A stretch of DNA of 64,000 bases, taken from Paraburkholderia sp. SG-MS1 (lineage in GTDB: Bacteria > Pseudomonadota > Gammaproteobacteria > Burkholderiales > Burkholderiaceae). Below, in pieces: positions 19,269-29,590 of the stretch (the first letter of the stretch is position 1; each line of letters opens with the position of its first letter). The position numbers and the translations under genes were made by a program. The stretch covers positions 1 to 64,000 of the forward strand of contig NZ_NPIH01000124.1 in assembly GCF_012275575.1 (NCBI RefSeq), written 5' to 3'. A model generated the notes under the pieces. It worked only from the letters and a program-made list of their open reading frames with translations. It did not search any database and had not been told where the DNA came from.

Positions 19269-20672
19269 TCAGGCGTCGTCCATCAGACGGACCTTGACCT
19301 TCTTGCCCTTGACCTTGCCGGCGCTGAGCTTGCGCAGCGCGTCGCGCGCGATATGGCGCTCCACCGCCACGTAAGTCGACATCTCGGTTACGTTGATCTT
19401 GCCGATCTGCGAGCCGGCGAAACCCGCCTCGCCGGTCAGCGCGCCGAGCACGTCGCCGGGACGGATCTTTTCCTTGCGGCCGCCGAGAATCTGCAGCGTT
19501 TCCATCGGCGGCAGCAGCGGCTCCTTGCTCGTCGTCGTGAGTTCGGACAGCTTGTGCCATTCGACGTCGCGCTTTTGAGCCTGTTCGAGACTGCCGACGC
19601 GGCCCATCTCGTTCATGCTCGCGAGGCTCAATGCCCAGCCTTCCTGATCGGCGCGGCCCGTGCGGCCGATGCGGTGCACGTGCACTTCCGGGTCCGGCGT
19701 TACGTCGACATTGATCACCGCTTCGAGTTGCGCGATGTCGAGACCCCGCGCGGCGACGTCGGTGGCGACCAACACCGAGCAGCTGCGATTCGCGAACTGG
19801 ATCAGCACCTGATCGCGCTCGCGCTGATCAAGTTCGCCATGCAGCGCGAGCGCATGGAAACCTTGCGCGCGCAGCACGTCTAGCAGATCGCGGCATTGCT
19901 GCTTGGTATTGCAGAACGCGAGCGTGCTCACCGGGCGATAGTGGTTCAGCAGGAGACCGACGGCATGCAGGCGCTCGTCTTCGGTCACTTCGTAGAAGCG
20001 CTGGCGAATCTTGGTGTTGTCGTGCCGCTCGGCGAGCTTCACTTCCTTCGGATTGCGCAGGAACTGCTGGCTCAGTTTGACGATGCCCTCGGGATACGTC
20101 GCCGAGAACAGCAGCGTTTGCCGCTCTTTCGGGCATTGCTTCACGACGGTCGCAATATCGTCGAAGAAACCCATGTCGAGCATTCGGTCGGCTTCGTCGA
20201 GCACCAGCGTGTTCAGCGCTTGCAGCGGCAGGCTGCCGCGTTCCAGGTGATCCATGATGCGGCCCGGCGTGCCGACCACGATGTGCGCGCCGTGTTCGAG
20301 GCTGGCCGTTTGCGGACGCATCGGCGTGCCGCCGCACAGCGTCAGCACCTTGATGTTTTCTTCCGCGCGCGCGAGGCGGCGGATTTCCTGCGTGACCTGA
20401 TCGGCGAGTTCGCGCGTCGGGCACAGCACCATCGCCTGCACGGCGAAGTTGCGTACGTCGAGGCGCGCGAGCAGCGCGAGCGAAAACGCTGCAGTCTTGC
20501 CGCTGCCCGTTTTCGCCTGGGCGATCAGATCATGGCCGGCGAGCGCGATCGGCAGGCTCGCGGCCTGAATCGGCGTCATCTCGACATAGCCGAGCTGCGT
20601 CAGGTTCGCGAGGGTCGCGTCCGGCAGCGGCAATTCGCTAAACGGCGCGCCAGCGGTGGTGGGACTGTTCAT
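19269..20672 (-). CDS. dbpA: DEAD-box RNA helicase DbpA
   Basis: A 467-residue ATP-dependent RNA helicase. The motifs are Q-motif TPIQAASLP, I AKTGSGKT, Ia PTRELADQ, GG, II DEAD, III SAT, V ATDVAARG and VI HRIGRTGR, in order over residues 30-360. The C-terminal domain (KEKIRPGDVLGAL.. and GKINV) is the DbpA RNA-binding module that recognises 23S rRNA helix 92. The ATG at 20672 was chosen; the longer frame overlaps the zinc-ribbon gene. It functions in late 50S subunit assembly. It follows the zinc-ribbon gene by 28 bases. Confidence 0.93.
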   Translation of the reverse strand: MNSPTTAGAPFSELPLPDATLANLTQLGYVEMTPIQAASLPIALAGHDLIAQAKTGSGKTAAFSLALLARLDVRNFAVQAMVLCPTRELADQVTQEIRRLARAEENIKVLTLCGGTPMRPQTASLEHGAHIVVGTPGRIMDHLERGSLPLQALNTLVLDEADRMLDMGFFDDIATVVKQCPKERQTLLFSATYPEGIVKLSQQFLRNPKEVKLAERHDNTKIRQRFYEVTEDERLHAVGLLLNHYRPVSTLAFCNTKQQCRDLLDVLRAQGFHALALHGELDQRERDQVLIQFANRSCSVLVATDVAARGLDIAQLEAVINVDVTPDPEVHVHRIGRTGRADQEGWALSLASMNEMGRVGSLEQAQKRDVEWHKLSELTTTSKEPLLPPMETLQILGGRKEKIRPGDVLGALTGEAGFAGSQIGKINVTEMSTYVAVERHIARDALRKLSAGKVKGKKVKVRLMDDA

Positions 20673-20700
20673 AGGGTGAGGGTTCGCTATTGGCTGGGGA

Positions 20701-20901
20701 CTAGTCGGCCATGGGGCCAGGGGCGGGACGGCCTTCGATCTGTTCGTACAGCACCGAGCCGTCTTCGCCGTCGAAACGCTCGACGTAATTGCGCGCACCG
20801 CACATCGGGCAACGGAACAGCAGCCCCTGCCCTTCGTTCTTGATGACGACGTCCGACAGTTCCCACTGCGCGTCGCAGGACTGATTTCTACAGGTAAACA
20901 C
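20701..20901 (-). CDS. Small zinc-ribbon protein
   Basis: A 66-residue protein with a likely four-cysteine zinc site: C-X4-C near the N-terminus (FTCRNQSCD) and CPMC at about residues 29-32. It ends with an acidic stretch. The GTG start at 20901 was chosen because TTGGAGA lies just upstream; an ATG at 20961 would add 20 residues but has a poor ribosome site. No function is recognised. It lies 28 bases upstream of dbpA, so the two are probably co-transcribed, which hints at an RNA-related role. Confidence 0.72.
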   Translation of the reverse strand: MFTCRNQSCDAQWELSDVVIKNEGQGLLFRCPMCGARNYVERFDGEDGSVLYEQIEGRPAPGPMAD

Positions 20902-21004
20902 GTTGATTCTCCAACTGGATTCGGGGGTTTGTTGGGCGGGCCGCACGAACGGCCCGGCCATGAAGGGGTCGCCACGCTCTATCACGCGATGCGGCCGAAA
21001 CGCT

Positions 21005-21436
21005 TCAGCCCAGATGCGTATGGCGCGCACGCGGCGCGCTCACGTCCATTTCGCTCAGGCCGTGCACGATGCCGCAGTCTTCGACGGCCTGTTCGCCGTG
21101 GCATTGCTCGCGCAACGAGGTCAATTGCAGTTTCAGTTGCTTCAGTTCGTCGATGCGCGTGTCCACGTGCGCGATGTGCTCGTCGATCAACGTATTGATG
21201 CCGCCGCAGCCGTTCGCCGGCGCGTCGGTCAACAGCAGCAACGCGCGGATTTCGTCGTGGGTCATGTCGAGCGCGCGGCAATTGCGGATAAAGCGCAAGC
21301 GCTCGACGTGCTTCGCCGTGTAACTGCGGTAATTGGCCTCGGTGCGATCCGCTTCGGGCAACAGGCCCTCTTTCTCATAGAAACGGATGGTTTCGGTCGT
21401 GCAATGGGCGATTCTCGCCAATTCGCCAATTTTCAT
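21005..21436 (-). CDS. cadR: MerR-family Cd(II)/Pb(II)-responsive regulator
   Basis: A 143-residue MerR-family metal sensor. The winged HTH (MKIGELARIAHCTTETIRFYEKEGLL begins it) is followed by the dimerisation helix. Cysteines at 77, 112 and 121 fit the CadR/PbrR metal-binding set, and a His-containing tail (HTH) ends the protein. It is divergent from the metal-transporting ATPase gene, with the operator between them. It should repress and, with metal bound, activate the ATPase promoter by DNA distortion. Pb, Cd and Zn cannot be told apart from sequence. Confidence 0.93.
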   Translation of the reverse strand: MKIGELARIAHCTTETIRFYEKEGLLPEADRTEANYRSYTAKHVERLRFIRNCRALDMTHDEIRALLLLTDAPANGCGGINTLIDEHIAHVDTRIDELKQLKLQLTSLREQCHGEQAVEDCGIVHGLSEMDVSAPRARHTHLG

Positions 21437-21456
21437 GAGCCCTCCGGATAGCGGCC

Positions 21457-21487
21457 TTGACCTTGTAGTGGCTTCAAGGTGTTTACT
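21457..21487 (+). promoter_or_regulatory. MerR-type promoter and operator of cadA
   Basis: A -35 box TTGACC (21457-21462) and a -10 box TTTACT (21482-21487) are separated by 19 bases, the over-long spacer typical of MerR-activated promoters. The spacer is filled by the near-perfect dyad ACCTTGTAGTGGCTTCAAGGT (21460-21480), which resembles known CadR/PbrR operators. Confidence 0.88.
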
Positions 21488-21516
21488 AGACCACAAATCG
21501 AACCAGGAAGCCACCA

Positions 21517-23928
21517 ATGCATCACCTCAGCGAATCCGAAGCAGACCGTCACGAAGAGGGGAAAGGCCGTGCTCATGGGCATGGGGGGCATGCTCATGAG
21601 CATGGCGATGCACACGGAGAAAACGGGCGCTGCGAACGTGAACACAAGCACGCGCACAGCGACGGCCATTGCCACGATCACGGCCACGCGCCTGCGGATG
21701 CGCACGCCCACCACGCCGATGACGCCCATCACGACCACGCCGCCGTCTGCTGCACACCCGCAACCTCGATCCCGGCGGCCATTGCGCTGCCGCGATCCGA
21801 AGCCATCGGCGACGACATGCGCACCGCGATCCGCATCATGCAGATGGATTGCCCGACCGAGGAAGCGCTGATTCGCAAGAAATTCAGCCGCATGGCCGAG
21901 GTGCGCAGCATGGACTTCAATCTGATGCAGCGTGTGCTGACGGTCGTCCACGCGCCGCATGCCCTCGATGCGATCCTCGCCAGTCTGCGCTCGCTCGACT
22001 TCACGCCCGAACTCGCGGACGCCGCCTCCGGCACGGCGCCCTCCGCCGTTTTGTCCACGCCGCCCAAGCCGTGGTGGCCGCTCGCGCTCGCCGGGGCCGC
22101 CGCGGCGGGCTCAGAGGCCGCTGGCTGGCTCGGCGCGCCGGTCTGGCTGGCTGCGGGTCTGGCGATCCTCGCGATCGTTTCCTGCGGCCTCACGACGTAC
22201 CGCAAGGGCTGGCTCGCGATCCGCAATGGCAACCTGAACATCAACGCGTTGATGAGCATTGCGGTGAGCGGCGCCCTGATCCTCGGCCAGTGGCCGGAAG
22301 CCGCGATGGTGATGGTGCTCTTCACGATCGCCGACCTGGTCGAGGCGAAGTCGCTCGACCGCGCCCGCCATGCAATCCAGGGCTTGATGCAACTCACGCC
22401 GAAGCAGGCGAGCGTGCAGCAGTCCGATGGCGGCTGGCAACTCACGAGGCTCGACGCGATTCCGCCCGGCGCGGTGGTGCGCGTGAAGCCAGGCGAGCGG
22501 ATCGCGCTCGACGGCGAGGTTGTCGCGGGCCGCTCCAGCGTAGATCAGGCGCCGATCACGGGCGAAAGCCTGCCCGTCGACAAAACCATCGGCGACGCCG
22601 TGTTCGCCGGCACGATCAACCAGGCGGGCTCGCTCGACTATCGCGTCACGGCCGGGTCCAGCAACACGACGCTCGCACGGATCATCCACGCGGTGGAGGA
22701 AGCGCAAGGCACCCAAGCGCCGACTCAACGTTTTGTCGACCAGTTCGCGCGGGTGTATACGCCGATCGTGTTCGCGATAGCGCTCGCCGTCGCGGTCGTG
22801 CCGCCGCTGCTGTTGGGCGGAGCATGGCACGAGTGGGTCTACAAGGCGTTGGTGATGCTGGTGATCGCCTGTCCGTGCGCGCTCGTGATCTCGACGCCGG
22901 TGACCATTGTCAGCGGACTCGCGGCGGCCGCGCGCAAGGGCATCCTGATCAAAGGCGGTGCCTACCTCGAACAGGGCCGCAAGCTCACCCGGCTCGCGCT
23001 CGACAAGACCGGAACGATCACGCATGGCAAACCGGCGCAGACCGGGTTCGAACAGTTGCACGGCGCTGACGGCATGGCAGACGCCCTACGCTACCGGACG
23101 CTCGCGGCGAGTCTCGCGGGGCGCTCCGATCATCCGGTGTCGATGGCGATAGCGGCGGCGGCGCAAAGCGACGGCATTGCCCACCTCACGGTCGATGCGT
23201 TCGAAGCGCTGGCAGGGCGCGGCGTTCGCGGCACTATCGACGGCGCGCCGTATTGGCTCGGCAATCATCGGCTGGTCGAAGAGCTCGGCCGCTGCCCGGC
23301 GTCGCTCGAAGCGCGCCTCGACACGCTCGAAGGCGAAGGCAAAACCATCGTGATGCTGATGAACCCGGAGCGCGTGCTCGCGCTCTTCGCCGTCGCGGAT
23401 ACGGTGAAGGAAACGAGCCGCGCCGCCCTCGCTGAATTGCGGCAGCTCGGCGTCGCCACGGCGATGCTCACCGGCGACAACCGGCACACCGCCTCGGCGA
23501 TCGCGCAGCAGGTCGGTATCGACGAAGCGCGCGGCGACCAGTTGCCGCAAGACAAGCTGAACGCGGTCGCCCAATGGTCGGCTGACGGGGCAACGGTCGG
23601 CATGGTCGGCGACGGCATCAACGATGCGCCCGCGCTGGTACGCGCCGACATCGGCTTCGCAATGGGCGCGATGGGTACCGACACGGCGATCGAAACCGCC
23701 GACGTCGCGCTGATGGACGACGACCTGCGCAAGATTCCTCAGTTCATCCGCCTGTCGAAGGCGACGCATGCGGTGCTGGTGCAGAACATCGCGTTGGCGC
23801 TCGGCATCAAGAGCGTGTTTCTCGCACTGACGTTGATGGGTCTCGGCACGATGTGGATGGCGGTGTTCGCCGATGTCGGCGCGAGCCTGCTGGTGGTGGG
23901 AAACGGGCTGCGTCTGTTGCGCAAGTGA
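21517..23928 (+). CDS. cadA: Cd/Zn/Pb-translocating P1B-type ATPase
   Basis: An 803-residue inner-membrane pump that exports divalent soft metals. Residues 1-75 are a His-rich tail with many HXH units and a CC pair, followed by a heavy-metal-associated domain with MDCPTEE at 110-116. The core has the TGES phosphatase loop, the membrane metal site ACPCAL (Cys452-Pro-Cys454), the phosphorylation site DKTGT (Asp496) and the hinge GDGINDAP. Its promoter is the cadR operator. AGGAAG precedes the ATG. The His-rich tail suggests extra zinc or nickel buffering; specificity is inferred. Confidence 0.95.
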   Translation: MHHLSESEADRHEEGKGRAHGHGGHAHEHGDAHGENGRCEREHKHAHSDGHCHDHGHAPADAHAHHADDAHHDHAAVCCTPATSIPAAIALPRSEAIGDDMRTAIRIMQMDCPTEEALIRKKFSRMAEVRSMDFNLMQRVLTVVHAPHALDAILASLRSLDFTPELADAASGTAPSAVLSTPPKPWWPLALAGAAAAGSEAAGWLGAPVWLAAGLAILAIVSCGLTTYRKGWLAIRNGNLNINALMSIAVSGALILGQWPEAAMVMVLFTIADLVEAKSLDRARHAIQGLMQLTPKQASVQQSDGGWQLTRLDAIPPGAVVRVKPGERIALDGEVVAGRSSVDQAPITGESLPVDKTIGDAVFAGTINQAGSLDYRVTAGSSNTTLARIIHAVEEAQGTQAPTQRFVDQFARVYTPIVFAIALAVAVVPPLLLGGAWHEWVYKALVMLVIACPCALVISTPVTIVSGLAAAARKGILIKGGAYLEQGRKLTRLALDKTGTITHGKPAQTGFEQLHGADGMADALRYRTLAASLAGRSDHPVSMAIAAAAQSDGIAHLTVDAFEALAGRGVRGTIDGAPYWLGNHRLVEELGRCPASLEARLDTLEGEGKTIVMLMNPERVLALFAVADTVKETSRAALAELRQLGVATAMLTGDNRHTASAIAQQVGIDEARGDQLPQDKLNAVAQWSADGATVGMVGDGINDAPALVRADIGFAMGAMGTDTAIETADVALMDDDLRKIPQFIRLSKATHAVLVQNIALALGIKSVFLALTLMGLGTMWMAVFADVGASLLVVGNGLRLLRK

Positions 23929-24008
23929 GTTGCGCGGATACGAGGCGCGTGTTGCTGGCGCCTGAACTGCGGGATCCCTACGTGTTCGCCGCTCGCGTGC
24001 CGCGCGCG

Positions 24009-25055
24009 CTAGTGAGCGAACGAACCTGCTTCTGCCATGCCGTGACGAACGCTCACCGCCGCCTTCAACGTCTCGGACGGGCGCACGCCGAATAGCTTCC
24101 GGTAATCGGTCGCGAACTGGCTCAGATGCCAGAAGCCCCACGCCGCCGCGACGTCCTGCACCGAACGCGATTCGCGCGATGCATTCGACAGATCGCGCCG
24201 CGCGCCATTCAGGCGAATCGCGCGCAGATAGGTGGCGGGCGCCATGCCGAGCACGTCCTGAAAGCAGTACTGCAGCGTGCGCCGGCTCACATGCAGCCGC
24301 TCGCACAACTCCGGCACACCGACCGCGCGCTCGCGATGGGCGAGTACGTACTCGCGCGCTTCAGAGACGATCGACTGACGACGCGGCCGCGCCGGCATCG
24401 CAACCGGCTTTGCCGCCGGCAACGCGCCGAGGTCGAACAGCAACGCCAGCACCGACGCCTGCAGACTGTTGCGCGCGAACGCAGACAACGGTACGCCGCT
24501 CGCCGCGCCGTCGTCGAGTAGTTGGCGCAGCGACGCACATAAGCGCGCCTTGCGCGCCACGCCGATCGGCACGACTTCGGTGTGCGGCACATGATCGGCG
24601 AGACCGACGCGCTCCACCTCCGCCGCATAGCGGCGCAGCACGTCGCCCTTCACCACTACGCCAAAAATCTCGTAGCCCGCCGAGGTCAGCAATTCGAATT
24701 CCACGCCGCCGGGGCGAAATGCGAGCGCGTCGCCCGCAATCACCTGCGCGTCGATGCGGCCCGCCCCCGCCGGGCAAGTCGGAATGCCGAACCAGTACGC
24801 GTCCTTCTGCACCTCGCAGGTTTGCCGCAATGTGTGACTCGTCGTCTCGACGAACACTTGCATGTGATCGACACACAACTCGGTCAGTTCGCCGACGAAG
24901 CAGCCCGCGGTCAACTGGTCGTAGGTCTGGTTCCAGCCGTGCAGATTGCCCGCCTGTTCGTCGGCGTCGTGAGCGACGCGCGTCTGCACGCGGAAGCTCG
25001 GCTGCGGCGCGAGTGTCGGATTGCTCAGGCTGTCGTCTCGGGTATCGGTCGTCAT
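24009..25055 (-). CDS. AraC-family regulator next to the ethanolamine genes
   Basis: A 348-residue regulator with an N-terminal sensing region and a C-terminal AraC double HTH (VPELCERLHVSRRTLQYCFQDVLG ... then GFWHLSQFATDYRKLFGVRPSETL). That C-terminal arrangement resembles EutR-type regulators. The ATG at 25055 was chosen; upstream in-frame sequence is non-conserved in style. It is divergent from the aldehyde dehydrogenase gene. I infer that it controls ethanolamine or acetaldehyde use; this rests on position only. Confidence 0.82.
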   Translation of the reverse strand: MTTDTRDDSLSNPTLAPQPSFRVQTRVAHDADEQAGNLHGWNQTYDQLTAGCFVGELTELCVDHMQVFVETTSHTLRQTCEVQKDAYWFGIPTCPAGAGRIDAQVIAGDALAFRPGGVEFELLTSAGYEIFGVVVKGDVLRRYAAEVERVGLADHVPHTEVVPIGVARKARLCASLRQLLDDGAASGVPLSAFARNSLQASVLALLFDLGALPAAKPVAMPARPRRQSIVSEAREYVLAHRERAVGVPELCERLHVSRRTLQYCFQDVLGMAPATYLRAIRLNGARRDLSNASRESRSVQDVAAAWGFWHLSQFATDYRKLFGVRPSETLKAAVSVRHGMAEAGSFAH

Positions 25056-25358
25056 ACCGGGTCTGCGCAACGAAAGGGGAACAGAACAGCAAGGCAAGTC
25101 CCATGCCGAACCCACTTGTCGCGCGCTCGCCTGCGTCGCCTGTTCAATTGATGAACAGCACGGCACGCACTGGTCAGAAACGAAACGCTCCAGCGCCCTG
25201 GCCTGAACAGCGCGGCGCACCATGCCGTGCGCCGATGCTTGCTGCGCGTGCATGGGTCACCGGCGCGGTGCATTGGCACACTTCTGGCTCTACGGTGTCA
25301 CGGCCGAGCGATATATCGCGCCGGATATAGCCCATTCAAACATGTGAGGAGCACATAG
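25056..25358. other. Divergent promoter region upstream of the aldehyde dehydrogenase gene
   Basis: A 303-base stretch between the AraC-type regulator and the dehydrogenase gene with no supported gene. It holds a sigma-54-like element (25274-25289) and an AT-containing imperfect dyad around 25309-25328 (GATATATCGCGCCGGATATA). Confidence 0.6.
25274..25289 (+). promoter_or_regulatory. Candidate sigma-54 promoter
   Basis: TGGCACACTTCTGGCT matches the -24/-12 consensus TGGCACG-N4-TTGCW with the invariant GG and GC exactly 12 bases apart. It would start transcription about 60 bases upstream of the dehydrogenase ATG. No sigma-54 activator gene is in the window. Confidence 0.45.
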
Positions 25359-26879
<1,521 letters not shown>

Positions 26880-26939
26880 ACCTTAACGGTCCTATCAGGG
26901 CGGGCCGCGCGGCTCGCTCTTTTTCAGCGAGAGCATGTG

Positions 26940-27335
26940 ATGGCCAATGAAAAGGAAGTCGACCGCGTGATCGCGACACCTGCCGCTGTCCAGTTGATCG
27001 ACAAGCTGCGCGCCGAACATGGCGAGGTGCTGTTCCATCAATCCGGCGGATGCTGCGACGGCAGCGCACCGATGATGTTTCCCCGCAACGAGTTCATGGT
27101 CGGTGGCTCCGATGTGAAACTCGGGACGATCGCGGACGTGCCGTTCTATATGAGCGAATCGCAGTTCGAATACTGGCAGCACACGCAATTGATCATCGAC
27201 GTGGTGCCCGGTAATGGCGGAATGTTTTCTTTGGAGCGCCCGAGCGGCATGCGGTTCCTCACACGCTCCCGGCTCTTCGAAGACGATGAAAATGTGTGGC
27301 TTGAAAATCATCCGGTGGAACGGGCGGATGCGTGA
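26940..27335 (+). CDS. DUF779 family protein
   Basis: A 131-residue soluble protein of DUF779. The Cys pair in HQSGGCCDGSAPM at about residues 36-48 is the recognisable family core, followed by YMSESQFEYWQHTQL. An in-frame GTG three bases earlier could also start it. This family is often encoded beside ExaC/AcoD-type aldehyde dehydrogenases, as here, 60 bases downstream of one. Its biochemical role is not established; the cysteines suggest metal or redox chemistry. Confidence 0.87.
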   Translation: MANEKEVDRVIATPAAVQLIDKLRAEHGEVLFHQSGGCCDGSAPMMFPRNEFMVGGSDVKLGTIADVPFYMSESQFEYWQHTQLIIDVVPGNGGMFSLERPSGMRFLTRSRLFEDDENVWLENHPVERADA

Positions 27336-27353
27336 GGGCTGATGTCGGGCCGC

Positions 27354-28151
27354 TTACGTCGCAGCCTTGTTTGAATCGTCACCGATGACGGGCGTTGCTG
27401 AAGTGCTTGCCAGCAACGCATCGCTATCGTCTTTCAGGCCGACGCCGGTGAATCCCAGGCGACGCGCATGCGTCAGCAGGTAATGCAACTTGTGCGCGGC
27501 CAACGGGTAATCGAGTCCTTCGGGGCGCACATTCGAAATGCAATTGCGCTGAGCATCACTACACCCTACCTTCGGCGCGTACGTCAGGTAGATACCAAGA
27601 CTGTCAGGCGAACTCAAACCCGGCCGCTCGCCGATCAGCATCACCACGATCTTCGCGTCGAGCAGCTCGCCGATTTCGTCGCCGAGCGCGACGCGTGCCT
27701 GACGCGCGACCACTACCGGGCCGATCGACCAATCCACGAGCGTCGGCCAAACGGCTTGCAGCAACGGGACAGATTGCTTCGATGCGGCGAACGCGGAAAG
27801 ACCGTCGCCGATCACGAACACCACATCGCTCGGCGCGGCCGGCAATTGCGCGAGCATTGCGCGACTCTCCTCCGATAATCGCCTGCCTAAATCAGGACGC
27901 CGCAAATAGTGCTCACGATCGGGCGCCGCGCTATGCACATCCAACGTCTTGAAGCCCTGCGTGCGCAACTGCTCATGCAACACATCGGCATCGAGCGGAT
28001 GATGCACCGCGTCGCGCGCCTGCGCATGCGACAGGTTGAACGCGAGCAACGGCGCGGTCGGCAAACTGCTGCCCGCGCGGCCCAACGCGATGCGCGCGTT
28101 GGTGAACTCGCGCAATGCGTTCCATGGGTTCTTTTCGAGGAAATCGCTCAT
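27354..28151 (-). CDS. eutC: Ethanolamine ammonia-lyase small subunit
   Basis: EutC is the small subunit of the adenosylcobalamin-dependent lyase that splits ethanolamine to acetaldehyde and ammonia. The 265-residue protein starts MSDFLEKNPWNALREFT and has the family segments TPRLGLSR-like RAGSSLPTAPLLAFNLSHAQARDAVH, FVIGDGLSA and GERPGLSSPDSLG. The ATG at 28151 overlaps the eutB stop by four bases (ATGA), so translation is coupled. It is convergent with the DUF779 gene, 18 bases away. Confidence 0.95.
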   Translation of the reverse strand: MSDFLEKNPWNALREFTNARIALGRAGSSLPTAPLLAFNLSHAQARDAVHHPLDADVLHEQLRTQGFKTLDVHSAAPDREHYLRRPDLGRRLSEESRAMLAQLPAAPSDVVFVIGDGLSAFAASKQSVPLLQAVWPTLVDWSIGPVVVARQARVALGDEIGELLDAKIVVMLIGERPGLSSPDSLGIYLTYAPKVGCSDAQRNCISNVRPEGLDYPLAAHKLHYLLTHARRLGFTGVGLKDDSDALLASTSATPVIGDDSNKAAT

Positions 28152-29542
28152 GCGATGCCCATCCAGTCGCGCGCGCCTTCGAGCAGCGGTTGTTGCGGCG
28201 ATGCGCTCAACAACGCACCGCGTGCATCGGTGATCTGCATCGATTCCAGCCACTCCTCGAATTCCGGCGCGCGGCGCAAACCGAGCACGTCGCGCACATA
28301 CAGCGCGTCGTGGAACGAGGTGCTCTGATAGTTGAGCATCACGTCATCAGCGCCCGGAATGCCCATGATGAAATTGATACCCGCGACGCCGAGCAGCGTC
28401 AGCAGGTTGTCCATGTCGTCCTGATCGGCTTCGGCGTGGTTCGTATAGCAGATGTCGCAACCCATCGGCACGCCGAGCAGTTTGCCGCAGAAGTGGTCTT
28501 CGAGCCCGGCGCGCGTGATCTGCTTGCCGTCGTAAAGATACTCCGGGCCGATGAAGCCCACGACGGTGTTGACCAGGAACGGTTTGAACTTGCGCGCCAC
28601 CGCATAGGCGCGCACTTCGCAGGTCTGTTGATCGACGCCGAAATGCGCGTCAGCCGACAATGCGCTGCCCTGCCCGGTTTCGAAGTACATCAGATTGTTG
28701 CCGACCGTGCCCCGTTGCAGCGACAGCCCTGCTTCATACGCTTCTTGCAGCAGCGCGAGAGAAATGCCGAAACCCGCGTTCGCTTTCTCGGTGCCCGCGA
28801 TCGATTGAAACACCAGGTCGACCGGCGCGCCTTTTTCTATCGCGGCAATCGTGTTGGTGACGTGCGTCAGCACGCACGATTGCGTGGGCACCTGATAGCG
28901 CTGCCGGAACTCGTCGATCATGAGCAACAGCTTCGTGATCGCGGCGAGATTGTCGCTCGCCGGGTTGATGCCGATCATCGCGTCGCCGCAACCGTACATC
29001 AGGCCGTCGAGCATCGAAGCCGCGATGCCTTTGACATCGTCGGTCGGATGATTCGGCTGCAGACGCACCGACATGTGACCCGGTAAGCCGATGGTGTTGC
29101 GAAAGCGCGTCATCACCGGACGTTTGCGCGCCGCCAGGATCAGATCCTGGTTACGCATCAGCTTCGACACGGCGGCAACCATCTCAGGCGTTAGACCAGC
29201 GGCGATACGCGTGAGCGTGTCCGCATCGGTCGTACTGCTCAGCAGCCAGTTGCGAAAATCGCCGACCGTCAGATGCGCGATCTCGGCGAACGCTTGCGAC
29301 GAGTGATCGTCGATCACGAGACGCGTGACCTCGTCGCTTTCGTACGGGATCAACGCTTCATTGAGGAAAGTGCGCAACGACACCTGCGCAAGCGCCATTT
29401 TGGCAGCGACGCGTTCTTCTTCGCTCGCTGCTGCGACGCCGGCGAGTTGGTCGCCGGAACGCTGCGGGCTGGCTTTCGCCATGAGCGTCTTCAGATCGGC
29501 GAAGCGATAGGTGCGGCTGCCAATCGACTCGGTGTAGCTCAT
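28148..29542 (-). CDS. eutB: Ethanolamine ammonia-lyase large subunit
   Basis: EutB is the catalytic TIM-barrel subunit. The 464-residue protein matches the family length, with recognisable segments LVNTVVGFIGPEYLYDGKQI and GCDICYTNHAEADQDDMDNLL, the latter carrying active-site residues near the substrate. It pairs with eutC by a four-base overlap and follows the permease gene by 48 bases. The enzyme needs adenosylcobalamin; no cobalamin genes or reactivase (eutA) are seen here. Confidence 0.96.
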   Translation of the reverse strand: MSYTESIGSRTYRFADLKTLMAKASPQRSGDQLAGVAAASEEERVAAKMALAQVSLRTFLNEALIPYESDEVTRLVIDDHSSQAFAEIAHLTVGDFRNWLLSSTTDADTLTRIAAGLTPEMVAAVSKLMRNQDLILAARKRPVMTRFRNTIGLPGHMSVRLQPNHPTDDVKGIAASMLDGLMYGCGDAMIGINPASDNLAAITKLLLMIDEFRQRYQVPTQSCVLTHVTNTIAAIEKGAPVDLVFQSIAGTEKANAGFGISLALLQEAYEAGLSLQRGTVGNNLMYFETGQGSALSADAHFGVDQQTCEVRAYAVARKFKPFLVNTVVGFIGPEYLYDGKQITRAGLEDHFCGKLLGVPMGCDICYTNHAEADQDDMDNLLTLLGVAGINFIMGIPGADDVMLNYQSTSFHDALYVRDVLGLRRAPEFEEWLESMQITDARGALLSASPQQPLLEGARDWMGIA

Positions 29543-29590
29543 GTTTACGACTCCATCGCCGCTGCTCGCACAGGGGCTCGATTCGTCACG

